Program-made: the position numbers and the translations under genes | The notes under the pieces: model-generated | What the model was told of the DNA's origin: nothing | Seen by the model: only the letters and a program-made list of their open reading frames with translations | Database searches by the model: none | In this document: positions 1 through 5,991 of the stretch, in pieces | How the letters are laid out: each line of letters begins with the position of its first letter | Position numbering within the stretch: position 1 is the stretch's first letter | IMG/VR virus record: IMGVR_UViG_3300033064_003752 | Span: 1-21,932 of that record | DNA length: 21,932 nucleotides | Source: a virus | Reading direction: 5' to 3' (one strand)

Positions 1-16
1 CGCATGATCCCTCCCT

Positions 17-730
17 ATGGAAAAAGTTCGGAATTCCTGGGAAATAACACGCCAATCGGGGCGTCTAGTGAGACGTGCCCCAGACTATCCCTACACGATG
101 GTCCTGTCAAACGAACGGCTTCGGAGCGCCTTCCATGGATCATTTTTTCCCGTCGTCTCCGGCGGGGTCGAGCGCGGGGCCGGACGCGAGGAGATGGCGA
201 GGCAGCTTCGAGACGCCGCCCGGGGCACGGTCGCCGCCCGGCCGGTTCATTACTGGGAGGTCGTCGCCAGCTCGTTCGTGACCCGCGGCCGGACCTTTGG
301 GCAGCTCTCGTCGTACTCGGAGGCCGGGGTCGAGCGGTACCGCATCGAGGCAGTGCTCGACGAGGTGACGACCGAGATCTGTCGGGGCCTCCACGGTCGG
401 ATGTTCACGGTCAAGTCGGGGCTCGGCGTCTTCGCCCGCCACGAGGCGGCGGCGGAGAAGGGGGTCGACGAGTTCAAACTCGCCGCGCCCTGGGTCCGCG
501 AGCGCACCAATAGCAAGGGCGACACCGAGCTGTGGGCGAAGGGGGCGAACGGGAGCCGCCGGATCGCCTCGGTCGTTCAGTCCGCGATGGGGACATCAGG
601 CCCGAACGCGACGGGGACCTTCTCGGGGGTGCTCGACGCCAAGGGCATGGAGGGCGTGGGGGTGATGTTCCCGCCGTTCCACGGGTTGTGCAGGAGTACG
701 ACGATCCCGGAGATCTCCGCGGCTGGCTAG
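17..730 (+). CDS. Minor head protein, SPP1 gp7 / Mu gpF-like
   Basis: Probable minor capsid protein of the phage head morphogenesis family, which sits near the portal and acts in head assembly and DNA delivery. The family core lies around residues 91-131: a GRTFGQLSSY stretch, then YRIEAVLDEVTTEICRGLHG with Cys122 and His126. The C-terminal signature PPFHGLCRSTTIPE (residues 219-232) supplies His222 and Cys225, as in the family's terminal PP-x-H-x2-CR-x-T motif. At 237 aa it is short for a gpF-type protein, so it may be only the C-terminal half of the usual polypeptide. An in-frame TGA at 5-7 lies just upstream, so this ATG is the earliest one possible, but no good ribosome binding site precedes it; initiation may be coupled to an upstream gene ending at that TGA. 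The portal gene would be expected just before the window. The family call is fairly firm; the exact start is not. Confidence 0.75.
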   Translation: MEKVRNSWEITRQSGRLVRRAPDYPYTMVLSNERLRSAFHGSFFPVVSGGVERGAGREEMARQLRDAARGTVAARPVHYWEVVASSFVTRGRTFGQLSSYSEAGVERYRIEAVLDEVTTEICRGLHGRMFTVKSGLGVFARHEAAAEKGVDEFKLAAPWVRERTNSKGDTELWAKGANGSRRIASVVQSAMGTSGPNATGTFSGVLDAKGMEGVGVMFPPFHGLCRSTTIPEISAAG

Positions 731-845
731 CTCCCACCCGGGCCTCCGCTCGTCCCCGTCGACCCGCCGAAGTCAAAAACCGTCGCCGCTGCCCCCGGGC
801 GCGATCCGGTAGCACTCCCGGCTCCGGGTCTGGTAGCGTCTGGGA

Positions 846-2120
846 ATGTTCGCCGTCTACAAGGCCTCCGCAGACTCGTTCTGTGTCATGGCGCTGCTCC
901 CAGCCCTGATCGCGGACCAATTCCCAGCGGACGGACGGGTGGGAGAGGACTCGTCCCCTCCCCACGTCACCGTCGCCTACATGAAGATCCGGCCCGGGGA
1001 GCCCCCGGTCGCGGAGGCGATCGCGGCGGTGGAGAAGGCGGTTGGCGGGTTCGCCCCGTTCAATGCCGACCTCCGCGGGCTCAGCCATTTCGAGATCCCC
1101 GAGCACGCCGTGGCTGTCGTAGTCGCGCTGGGCAAGCAGTTCGCTGCGCTCCACAAGGCGATCCTCGCCGCGCTCCGGGCCGCCGGGTTCGCCGCCGAGC
1201 AGACGTTCCCCGAGTACCGCCCCCACGCCACGCTCGCCTACCTCGAGCGCGGGGCCAAGTGGGAGGGCCACGTCCCGTCCGGGGAGTTCGAGGTCTCGTC
1301 CCTCGCCGTCTACCAGAACGACGGTCAGATCGCCGAGGTCAGGCTCGCCGGGTGGCCGGACGACATCGCCGAGACGGTCGCCCGGAAGGAAACCGCCCCA
1401 GGCCCTTCCCCAGGCGAGCACTCGGCCACACAGGCGCCGCGTCATTCCGCGGTCCGCCCGCTCCGCGTACACCCAAAGGGCCTCCCCGCGGGCGTGGACT
1501 TCATTGTCGAGGTTCAGCCGAACGGACGGATCCGCGTCATGGCCGTCCTATTCGATGAGAAGACGTGGTCTCCGGTCGCTGCTGGTAAGTGGCTCCGGAG
1601 GCACGGGTTCAAAGAGACGCAGCTTGACGCGGCCGACCCGTCGGCCGTTCGTAGTGTAAACTCTCGTGGAGGAGGTAATCCGATGCAAGCCGTCAAGTCC
1701 GCCATCGCCGATGTCGTCGCCAAGACCGAGGGTCTCCCCGCGGAGAGCATCGCCGGGATCGCAAAGGCGTTTGAGGACGCCGCCGCCGACCTGCGCAAGA
1801 AGGCCAAGCTCGACGAGGACGCCGAGAAGGCGAAGCGGGACGAGGAGGAGAAGGCCAAGGACCCCGACGACGCCGAGAAGGCGAAGCGGGACGAGGAGGA
1901 GAAGGCCAAGGACCCCGACGACGCCGAGAAGGCCAAGCGGGACGAGGAAGAGAAGGCCAAGGCGAAGACCGACGAGGAGAAGGCCCGCCGGGACGCCGAC
2001 GCTGAGAAGGCGAAGACCGACGAGGAAGAGAAGGCCAAGCTCGACGACGCCGAAAAGGCCAAGCGCGACGCCACCGAGAAGGCGGCGGACGTGGATTGGC
2101 CGATGGACATGGGCTCCTAG
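846..2120 (+). CDS. 2H phosphoesterase-like protein with C-terminal scaffold-like coiled coil
   Basis: A 424-aa protein with three parts. Residues 1-175 look like a 2H phosphoesterase (2'-5' RNA ligase/LigT superfamily): the two HxT/S motifs are HVTV at 40-43 and HATL at 127-130, spaced as expected. Such enzymes hydrolyse 2',3'-cyclic phosphates, 2'-5' linkages or cyclic oligonucleotides; the substrate here is unknown. Residues 216-262 carry a short module (VLFDEKTW, then KWLRRHGFK) resembling a segment often seen in phage head proteins. Residues 280-424 are Lys/Glu/Asp/Ala-rich, with 17-residue tandem repeats, a predicted long helix and a terminal WPMDMGS. A strong ribosome binding site inside the gene precedes Met280, so the tail can probably also be made alone. 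The ATG at 846 has only a weak ribosome binding site; M15 at 888 is an alternative. The position before protease and capsid genes suggests a head-assembly role for the tail. Confidence 0.7.
   Translation: MFAVYKASADSFCVMALLPALIADQFPADGRVGEDSSPPHVTVAYMKIRPGEPPVAEAIAAVEKAVGGFAPFNADLRGLSHFEIPEHAVAVVVALGKQFAALHKAILAALRAAGFAAEQTFPEYRPHATLAYLERGAKWEGHVPSGEFEVSSLAVYQNDGQIAEVRLAGWPDDIAETVARKETAPGPSPGEHSATQAPRHSAVRPLRVHPKGLPAGVDFIVEVQPNGRIRVMAVLFDEKTWSPVAAGKWLRRHGFKETQLDAADPSAVRSVNSRGGGNPMQAVKSAIADVVAKTEGLPAESIAGIAKAFEDAAADLRKKAKLDEDAEKAKRDEEEKAKDPDDAEKAKRDEEEKAKDPDDAEKAKRDEEEKAKAKTDEEKARRDADAEKAKTDEEEKAKLDDAEKAKRDATEKAADVDWPMDMGS
1668..1682 (+). promoter_or_regulatory. Internal ribosome binding site within the 2H ORF
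   Basis: GGAGGAGGT occupies 1668-1676, leaving 6 nt before an in-frame ATG at 1683. This is one of the strongest Shine-Dalgarno matches in the window, and it sits in a locally AT-richer patch inside an open frame. It points to separate translation of the C-terminal 145 residues. Confidence 0.7.
1683..2120 (+). CDS. Nested scaffold-like protein (in-frame internal start)
   Basis: A 145-aa product is predicted from ATG 1683, in the same frame as the 2H ORF and sharing its stop. It starts MQAVKSAIADVVAKTEG, has a short helical head of about 35 residues, then a charged heptad-like coil rich in AEKAKRD and EEEKAK, and ends with WPMDMGS. Size, charge and position between head genes suit a scaffolding or capsid-assembly protein. 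The layout resembles lambda Nu3, which is made from an internal in-frame start in the protease gene C, although here the upstream partner is a 2H enzyme rather than the protease. The start call rests on the strong ribosome binding site at 1668-1676; expression is inferred. Confidence 0.6.
   Translation: MQAVKSAIADVVAKTEGLPAESIAGIAKAFEDAAADLRKKAKLDEDAEKAKRDEEEKAKDPDDAEKAKRDEEEKAKDPDDAEKAKRDEEEKAKAKTDEEKARRDADAEKAKTDEEEKAKLDDAEKAKRDATEKAADVDWPMDMGS
1821..1973 (+). repeat. Three tandem 51-bp (17-aa) repeats
   Basis: Units begin at 1821, 1872 and 1923. The first two encode the identical peptide AEKAKRDEEEKAKDPDD; the third starts the same way but diverges after AEKAKRDEEEKAK. The repeat builds the charged helical rod of the scaffold-like domain. 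Copy number is probably variable between relatives. Confidence 0.85.
1970..2010 (+). repeat. 41-bp direct repeat, copy 1
   Basis: By eye this 41-bp stretch is identical to 4365-4405 in the second scaffold-like gene. It encodes DEEKARRDADAEK in both places. The two copies lie on either side of the methylase-protease gene. A further shared 18-bp stretch encoding the WPMDMG end lies at 2097-2114 and 4567-4584. Confidence 0.85.
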
Positions 2121-2174
2121 CGGAGCGGATCCGTGATCGGGGGACGCCGACGGTTGGCCGGAGGACATGGGGCG

Positions 2175-3650
2175 ATGAGTGACGTGATCTGGCCGACCGA
2201 CATGACCGATCTGATCGCAAAGGGGGCCGACCCGCTCGCCGCCGACGTGGACCTGGACGAGGGGGACGACGGGGCGATCGAGGTCGCGAAGCGGCTCGCC
2301 GGGACCGGGTACGCCGCCGAGGAGCCGATCCGCTCGCCGGTGCTCTGTATGGGCACGTACCGCCACATGGCGGCTGCCATTTCGAGCCAGATGCCCCCGC
2401 ACTCGACCTACATCGAGCCATTCGTCGGCCCCGCGGACATCATCTTTGCCAAGAAGCCCTCCGATGAGGAGGTCATCAACGATCTCGACCCGCGGATCAC
2501 CCGCATCTACCGCACGATCAAGTCGCTGACCGACAACCAGATCCGGTCGCTCAAGCGGCGCAACTGGAAACTCACCGTCCAGCGGTTCCGCCACGTCCGC
2601 AAGATGGGCATCGGTGGCGACCTCGACATGCTCTACAAGGTCTTCTACCTCATCGGATTCTCGTTGTACGCCAAGGGAGTGATGTTGGCTGACACCTTTG
2701 ACGGCGGATCCCCCCACTACAAGAGGCTGGGGCGGCGCCTCCAGGTGCCCGACCGGCTCGAATCGTACCGGGCCCGGCTCCGTGGGGTGACGATCACCAC
2801 GGATGACTATCGCGAGGTGTACAAGCGATTCGGGAAGCGCAAGGGCGCGCTGTGGATCATCGATCCCCCCTACCCGGGCACAGTTCAATATTACAAGGTT
2901 GCTGACGTAGACTTCGACGAGATGGCGGCGAAAACCAAGGCCCTCGCCGGCAAGTGGATGCTCCTGTTCGAGGCGACCAAAGAGGCGGCCCGGTTCAAGG
3001 GGCAGGGGGTTTCCACCTCCAAGATCCGCCGCCGGAACACGGCCCCCCTCACCCCCGCCGATCCTCGTCGCCGGGCGGCGAACATCGACCATTCGAAGAA
3101 GTTTGCCCTGTTCGCATCCAACGATAGCGACTGGCTCCGCGGCGTCGTCCGCGAGGATCGACGCAACCGCCCGGACACGACCTCGACGAAGAAGGATGCG
3201 GACGGGGACGAGGACGCCGGAGCGGCGATCCTGGTCGCCCCTCCCGTCCCCGCCCCCGACATCAAGATCTCGGTCTCGATCCGCAAGGACCAAGGGGGGG
3301 ATGAGCAATACGTCTTTGGCGTCGTCCTGGTCCCCGACGAAACGGACTCACAGGGCGACACCTACAACGAGCAGACGGTTCGCGACGCCGCCCACAATTT
3401 CCTCGCAGAGTACAACGTCGGAACGGGCCTCGGGCTCCAACACAAGAAGCGCATCGACAGGCTCGCGAAGCTCGTCGAGTCGTACCTCGCCCCCGTCGAC
3501 ATGGTGGTGGAGGGGGTGTCGATCAAGCGAGGAACGTGGTGTATGGCGTGGCGGGTACTAGACGCTGACCTGTGGCGCGCTATAAAATCCGGGGAGTTCA
3601 CCGGGTTCTCCATCGGCGGAGACGCGATCCGGCGCCCGATCAAGGACTGA
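2175..3650 (+). CDS. DNA adenine methylase (D12) domain fused to XkdF-like prohead protease
   Basis: A 491-aa two-domain protein. Residues about 45-320 resemble D12-class adenine-N6 methyltransferases: YIEPFVG at 80-85 (motif I region), EVINDLDPRITRIYR after it, and the catalytic DPPY at 230-233. After a charged, Pro-rich linker (about 335-370), residues 372-491 match the XkdF/Peptidase S78-like prohead protease family: FGVVLVPDETDSQGD, then NEQTVRDAAHNFL, ESYLAPVDM, and TGFSIGG near the end. Candidate catalytic residues are His423 (LQHKKR) and Ser479 (GFSIG). In the head, the protease would cleave scaffold and capsid precursor; the methylase could protect or mark phage DNA. The start at 2175 is chosen because GGAGGA at 2160-2165 precedes it by 9 nt; an earlier in-frame ATG at 2133 lacks a ribosome binding site. 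The N-terminus carries WPTDM (6-10). The usual methylase motif X (GGK) and the second Gly of motif I are not evident, so activity is uncertain. Confidence 0.85.
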   Translation: MSDVIWPTDMTDLIAKGADPLAADVDLDEGDDGAIEVAKRLAGTGYAAEEPIRSPVLCMGTYRHMAAAISSQMPPHSTYIEPFVGPADIIFAKKPSDEEVINDLDPRITRIYRTIKSLTDNQIRSLKRRNWKLTVQRFRHVRKMGIGGDLDMLYKVFYLIGFSLYAKGVMLADTFDGGSPHYKRLGRRLQVPDRLESYRARLRGVTITTDDYREVYKRFGKRKGALWIIDPPYPGTVQYYKVADVDFDEMAAKTKALAGKWMLLFEATKEAARFKGQGVSTSKIRRRNTAPLTPADPRRRAANIDHSKKFALFASNDSDWLRGVVREDRRNRPDTTSTKKDADGDEDAGAAILVAPPVPAPDIKISVSIRKDQGGDEQYVFGVVLVPDETDSQGDTYNEQTVRDAAHNFLAEYNVGTGLGLQHKKRIDRLAKLVESYLAPVDMVVEGVSIKRGTWCMAWRVLDADLWRAIKSGEFTGFSIGGDAIRRPIKD

Positions 3651-3654
3651 GACG

Positions 3655-4596
3655 ATGCCCGACCCCGACCGCGAGCCAGAAGCCGAACTCGAGGACATCG
3701 TCACAAACGAGGTCTCCGCGGTCGATGCGGCAGCGAACGGCAAGCGGTTTATCGTTGTGAAAGCGGAGGAGAACGACGTGCCGAAGGCGAAGACCGAAGA
3801 GGAGAAGGGCGGAGGGGCGACGACCGAGGAAGACGCCGAGAAGCGCGCCAAGGAAGACGCCGAGAAGGCCGCGACCGCTCATGAGACGCTTCTCGCCGAG
3901 AAGCTCGCCGCCCTCAAGAAGGGCGCCGACAAGATCGCAGCGGCGGTCGGGGCGGGGTCCATATCCGACGCCAAGGAGCTGATCCGGTCCCTGACCGAGG
4001 TCGCATGGGGCCTGTCGGACTCGTTCGGGATCGTCAAGCTCTCGAAGGCCGCCGCCGACACCAAGGGTGTCGCCGAGGTTCTCGATGCCGTCAAGGCCAA
4101 GCTCGACGACGCCGAGAAGGCCAAGCTCGACGAGGACACCGAGAAGGCCAAGCGCGACGCCGAGGAGAAGGCGAAGCTCGACGAGGAAGAGGCAGAGGCG
4201 GAGGGCAAGCCCGGCTCCGCGTTCCTCGCGAAACTCTCCAGCATCGACGGCCACCTCGCCGCCCTCGTCTCCGCGACGAAGAAGCGCGACGAGGAGGAGA
4301 AGGCCCGCCGCGACGACGACGCCGAGAAGGCGAAGCGCGACGACGAGGAAAAGTCGAAGCGCGACGACGAGGAGAAGGCCCGCCGGGACGCCGACGCTGA
4401 GAAGGTGAAGCGCGACGCCGAGAAGGCGAAGCGCGACGAGGCCCTCGACGGGATCGCCAAGGCGATGAAGGCGCTCGGCTCCCGAGTCGCCTCCGTCGAG
4501 AAGAGCACGACCGGACCGAGAAGCGTCCCGCCCGGAGGCGGAGGCGCTCGCGCAGATGACCCCGAGTGGCCGATGGACATGGGCGCCGGGGAGTAA
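3655..4596 (+). CDS. Scaffold-like coiled-coil protein with XkdF C-terminal-type N-terminus
   Basis: A 313-aa charged protein starting 4 nt after the protease stop. Residues 12-40 (EDIVTNEVSAVDAAANGKRF followed by IVVKAEE) resemble the VDEVSLVDxPAN-KRxF-x-VVK segment that usually continues an XkdF-type protease, so the normal protease C-terminus seems to have been separated onto this gene. The remainder is mostly predicted helix: a middle region (about 80-145) with ordinary sequence, flanked by Lys/Glu/Asp/Arg-rich coils (AEKAKRD, EEEKAR and similar) related to the tail of the 2H gene. It ends in WPMDMGAGE. Location directly before the major capsid gene, high charge and helicity suggest the scaffolding protein. 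AAGGA at 3642-3646 can serve as ribosome binding site, with coupling to the upstream stop likely. Function is inferred from context, not from a recognised scaffold family. Confidence 0.65.
   Translation: MPDPDREPEAELEDIVTNEVSAVDAAANGKRFIVVKAEENDVPKAKTEEEKGGGATTEEDAEKRAKEDAEKAATAHETLLAEKLAALKKGADKIAAAVGAGSISDAKELIRSLTEVAWGLSDSFGIVKLSKAAADTKGVAEVLDAVKAKLDDAEKAKLDEDTEKAKRDAEEKAKLDEEEAEAEGKPGSAFLAKLSSIDGHLAALVSATKKRDEEEKARRDDDAEKAKRDDEEKSKRDDEEKARRDADAEKVKRDAEKAKRDEALDGIAKAMKALGSRVASVEKSTTGPRSVPPGGGGARADDPEWPMDMGAGE
4365..4405 (+). repeat. 41-bp direct repeat, copy 2
   Basis: Second copy of the stretch at 1970-2010, 2,395 bp downstream of the first and in the same coding phase relative to the encoded peptide. 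It lies in the C-terminal coil of the second scaffold-like gene. Confidence 0.85.
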
Positions 4597-4603
4597 CGAG
4601 AGG

Positions 4604-4617
4604 GGGGGCATACCCCC
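4604..4617 (+). promoter_or_regulatory. Short hairpin in the leader of the major capsid gene
   Basis: A GGGGG run (4604-4608) can pair with CCCCC (4613-4617) around a CATA loop. It lies between the scaffold-like gene stop and the AGGAG ribosome binding site (4626-4630) of the capsid gene. It could stabilise the 5' end of a processed capsid mRNA, or be incidental. Confidence 0.45.
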
Positions 4618-4637
4618 GACACAGCAGGAGAAGGACC

Positions 4638-5579
4638 ATGCCCATCCCCAACCGCACGCTGATCGAGAAGGCAGACCTCGCCCTCAGCGAGCTGACCACT
4701 GGCGGCGGCGATCTCGTCCCCGCCCAGGCGCAGCAGTTCATCAAGCTGCTCGTCGAGCAGTCGACGTTCATGCGGCAGTGCACCGTGGTGCCGATGAAGG
4801 CGCAGAAGCAGCGCGTCTCGAAGATCGGGATCACGGGGCGCGTGCTCAAGCCCGGGTCGCCGTCGACGGCGCTCGACAATCCGGCCGACCGCCAGCGCCC
4901 GGTCTTCTCGTACGTCGAGCTGGACGCGCAGCTCTTCCGCGGCGAGGTCCGGATCCCCGACGAGGTGATCGAGGACAACATCGAGGGGCCGAAACTCCAG
5001 AACGCGATCATGGACCTGACCACCGAGTCGATCGCCCGGGATATGGAGGAGGTCGTCCTCCAGGGCGACACCGACTCGGCCGACGTGTTCCTCGCGACGT
5101 TCGATGGGGTCATCAAGCTGATGACCTCCCACACGGTCGATTGCGCCGGGGCGGACGTCAGCTTTGCCAAGCTGTCCGAGATCCAGCGCTCGCTCCCGCG
5201 CCCCTACCAGCGGCTCCGCGAGAAGTATCGGTTCTTCACCTCGCCCATCGCCGAGGACGACTACCGGGCGCTCCTCGAGGCCCGCGAGACCCAGGCGGGC
5301 GACGACAACATCACCGAGTTCATCCCCGCGCGCTACCACGGCACGCCGATCGTTCCGGTCGGGATGATGCCCGCCACGCTCGGGGATGAGTCGGACGAGA
5401 CGGTGGCCCTGTACCTGGACCCCAAGAACGTCCACGTCGGCATCTGGCGCTCGATCCGCATCGAGCTGGACCGCGACAAGCGGGCGGGGTTCGTCAGCAT
5501 CCTCCCCACCGTGCGCTTCGATGTGAAGATCGCGGTCGAGGACGCCTGCGTGAAGGCGATCGACCTCAAGAACGACTAG
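4638..5579 (+). CDS. Major capsid protein (HK97-fold type)
   Basis: A 313-aa protein that would form the icosahedral shell. It begins MPIPNRTLIEKADLALSEL and has features of the HK97-fold coat proteins of XkdG/P22-gp5-distant families: an N-terminal helix (IEKADLALSELTTGGGDLVP), a long QFIKLLVEQSTFMRQ helix and E-loop-like region, a spine-helix-like EVIEDNIEGPKLQNAIMDLT segment (about 115-135), an ARDMEEVVLQGDT motif typical of these coat proteins, and a C-terminal domain closing with PTVRFDVKIAVEDACVKAIDL. The start at 4638 is supported by AGGAG at 4626-4630; in-frame upstream codons to 4566 overlap the previous gene and lack a ribosome binding site. It follows scaffold and protease genes, the classic order. 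No obvious long N-terminal delta domain is present, consistent with a separate scaffold. Hairpins lie on both sides of the gene. Confidence 0.88.
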   Translation: MPIPNRTLIEKADLALSELTTGGGDLVPAQAQQFIKLLVEQSTFMRQCTVVPMKAQKQRVSKIGITGRVLKPGSPSTALDNPADRQRPVFSYVELDAQLFRGEVRIPDEVIEDNIEGPKLQNAIMDLTTESIARDMEEVVLQGDTDSADVFLATFDGVIKLMTSHTVDCAGADVSFAKLSEIQRSLPRPYQRLREKYRFFTSPIAEDDYRALLEARETQAGDDNITEFIPARYHGTPIVPVGMMPATLGDESDETVALYLDPKNVHVGIWRSIRIELDRDKRAGFVSILPTVRFDVKIAVEDACVKAIDLKND

Positions 5580-5604
5580 CGCCTGCCCGGCGCTGACGCA
5601 CCGT

Positions 5605-5628
5605 TGAGGCGGCGGGGTCGTCGCCTCA
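5605..5628 (+). terminator. Stable hairpin just after the major capsid gene
   Basis: TGAGGCGGCG (5605-5614) pairs with CGTCGCCTCA (5619-5628), giving a 10-bp stem with one G-U pair and a GGGT tetraloop, 25 nt after the capsid stop. No U-tract follows, so it is not a textbook intrinsic terminator. It may act as a partial terminator, or as a 3' barrier raising capsid mRNA levels over downstream genes. Confidence 0.55.
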
Positions 5629-5652
5629 GGGATTCCACCAGAGGAGAGATCG

Positions 5653-5964
5653 ATGTCGCTCGAAGAAGAGACCAAGGCCCCGGAAAAGGCCGCCACGCCG
5701 CCCGCCGCCGCCCCGAAAAAGGTCGCCGCCGCCGCCCCGAAACCCGTCTGGGCTCGGCTCCGGGCGTACGACAAGCGGGCGGGCGCGCTCGCCAAGACGT
5801 ACAGCGTCAACGGGGTGCGCTTCGAGGCGGGCGGGGGCGCGAAGGAAGTACCCCCGGAGATCGGGGACCGACTCCGGGGCATCAAGAACGCCTCGCCGAA
5901 GGCCCCCTTGATGTTCGAGGTCTCCGCCAAGCCCTTCCCCGCCGCCCGCAAGCGCCGCAAGTAG
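5653..5964 (+). CDS. Small basic protein of unknown function
   Basis: A 103-aa protein beginning MSLEEETKAPEKAATPPAAA. The first 35 residues are Ala/Pro/Lys-rich and probably unstructured. The rest (about 36-103) includes RLRAYDKRAGALAKTYSVNG, an EVPPEIGDRLRGIKN segment and a basic end, AARKRRK. No family is recognised. GAGGAGAG at 5641-5648 is a good ribosome binding site 4 nt before the ATG. Its place between the major capsid gene and the neck genes fits a head decoration, head-completion or DNA-contacting protein, but this is only positional. The preceding hairpin could lower its expression compared with the capsid gene. Confidence 0.6.
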   Translation: MSLEEETKAPEKAATPPAAAPKKVAAAAPKPVWARLRAYDKRAGALAKTYSVNGVRFEAGGGAKEVPPEIGDRLRGIKNASPKAPLMFEVSAKPFPAARKRRK

Positions 5965-5991
5965 CGACGGAGCCCGCCGCCGGAGGGGACC

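Noticed and set aside
4-513. 169-codon + strand frame overlapping the minor head gene
   Set aside because: Arg/Gly-rich shadow frame; the overlapping frame from 17 has the recognisable head-morphogenesis motifs.
731-845. 115-base gap between the first two genes as a possible promoter or RNA gene
   Set aside because: GC-rich with no convincing -10/-35 pair, hairpin plus U-tract, or small reading frame with a ribosome binding site.
474-3308. Long open frames on the - strand, including 1548-3308 (586 codons) and 474-1472
   Set aside because: They lie opposite well-supported + strand genes, have Arg/Gly/Val/Leu-rich or repeated compositions expected from the antisense of GC-rich codons, and match no family.
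3578-3586. TATAAAAT sequence resembling a promoter -10 or TATA box
   Set aside because: It lies inside the protease coding sequence, with no matching -35 element and no gene start in a position to use it.
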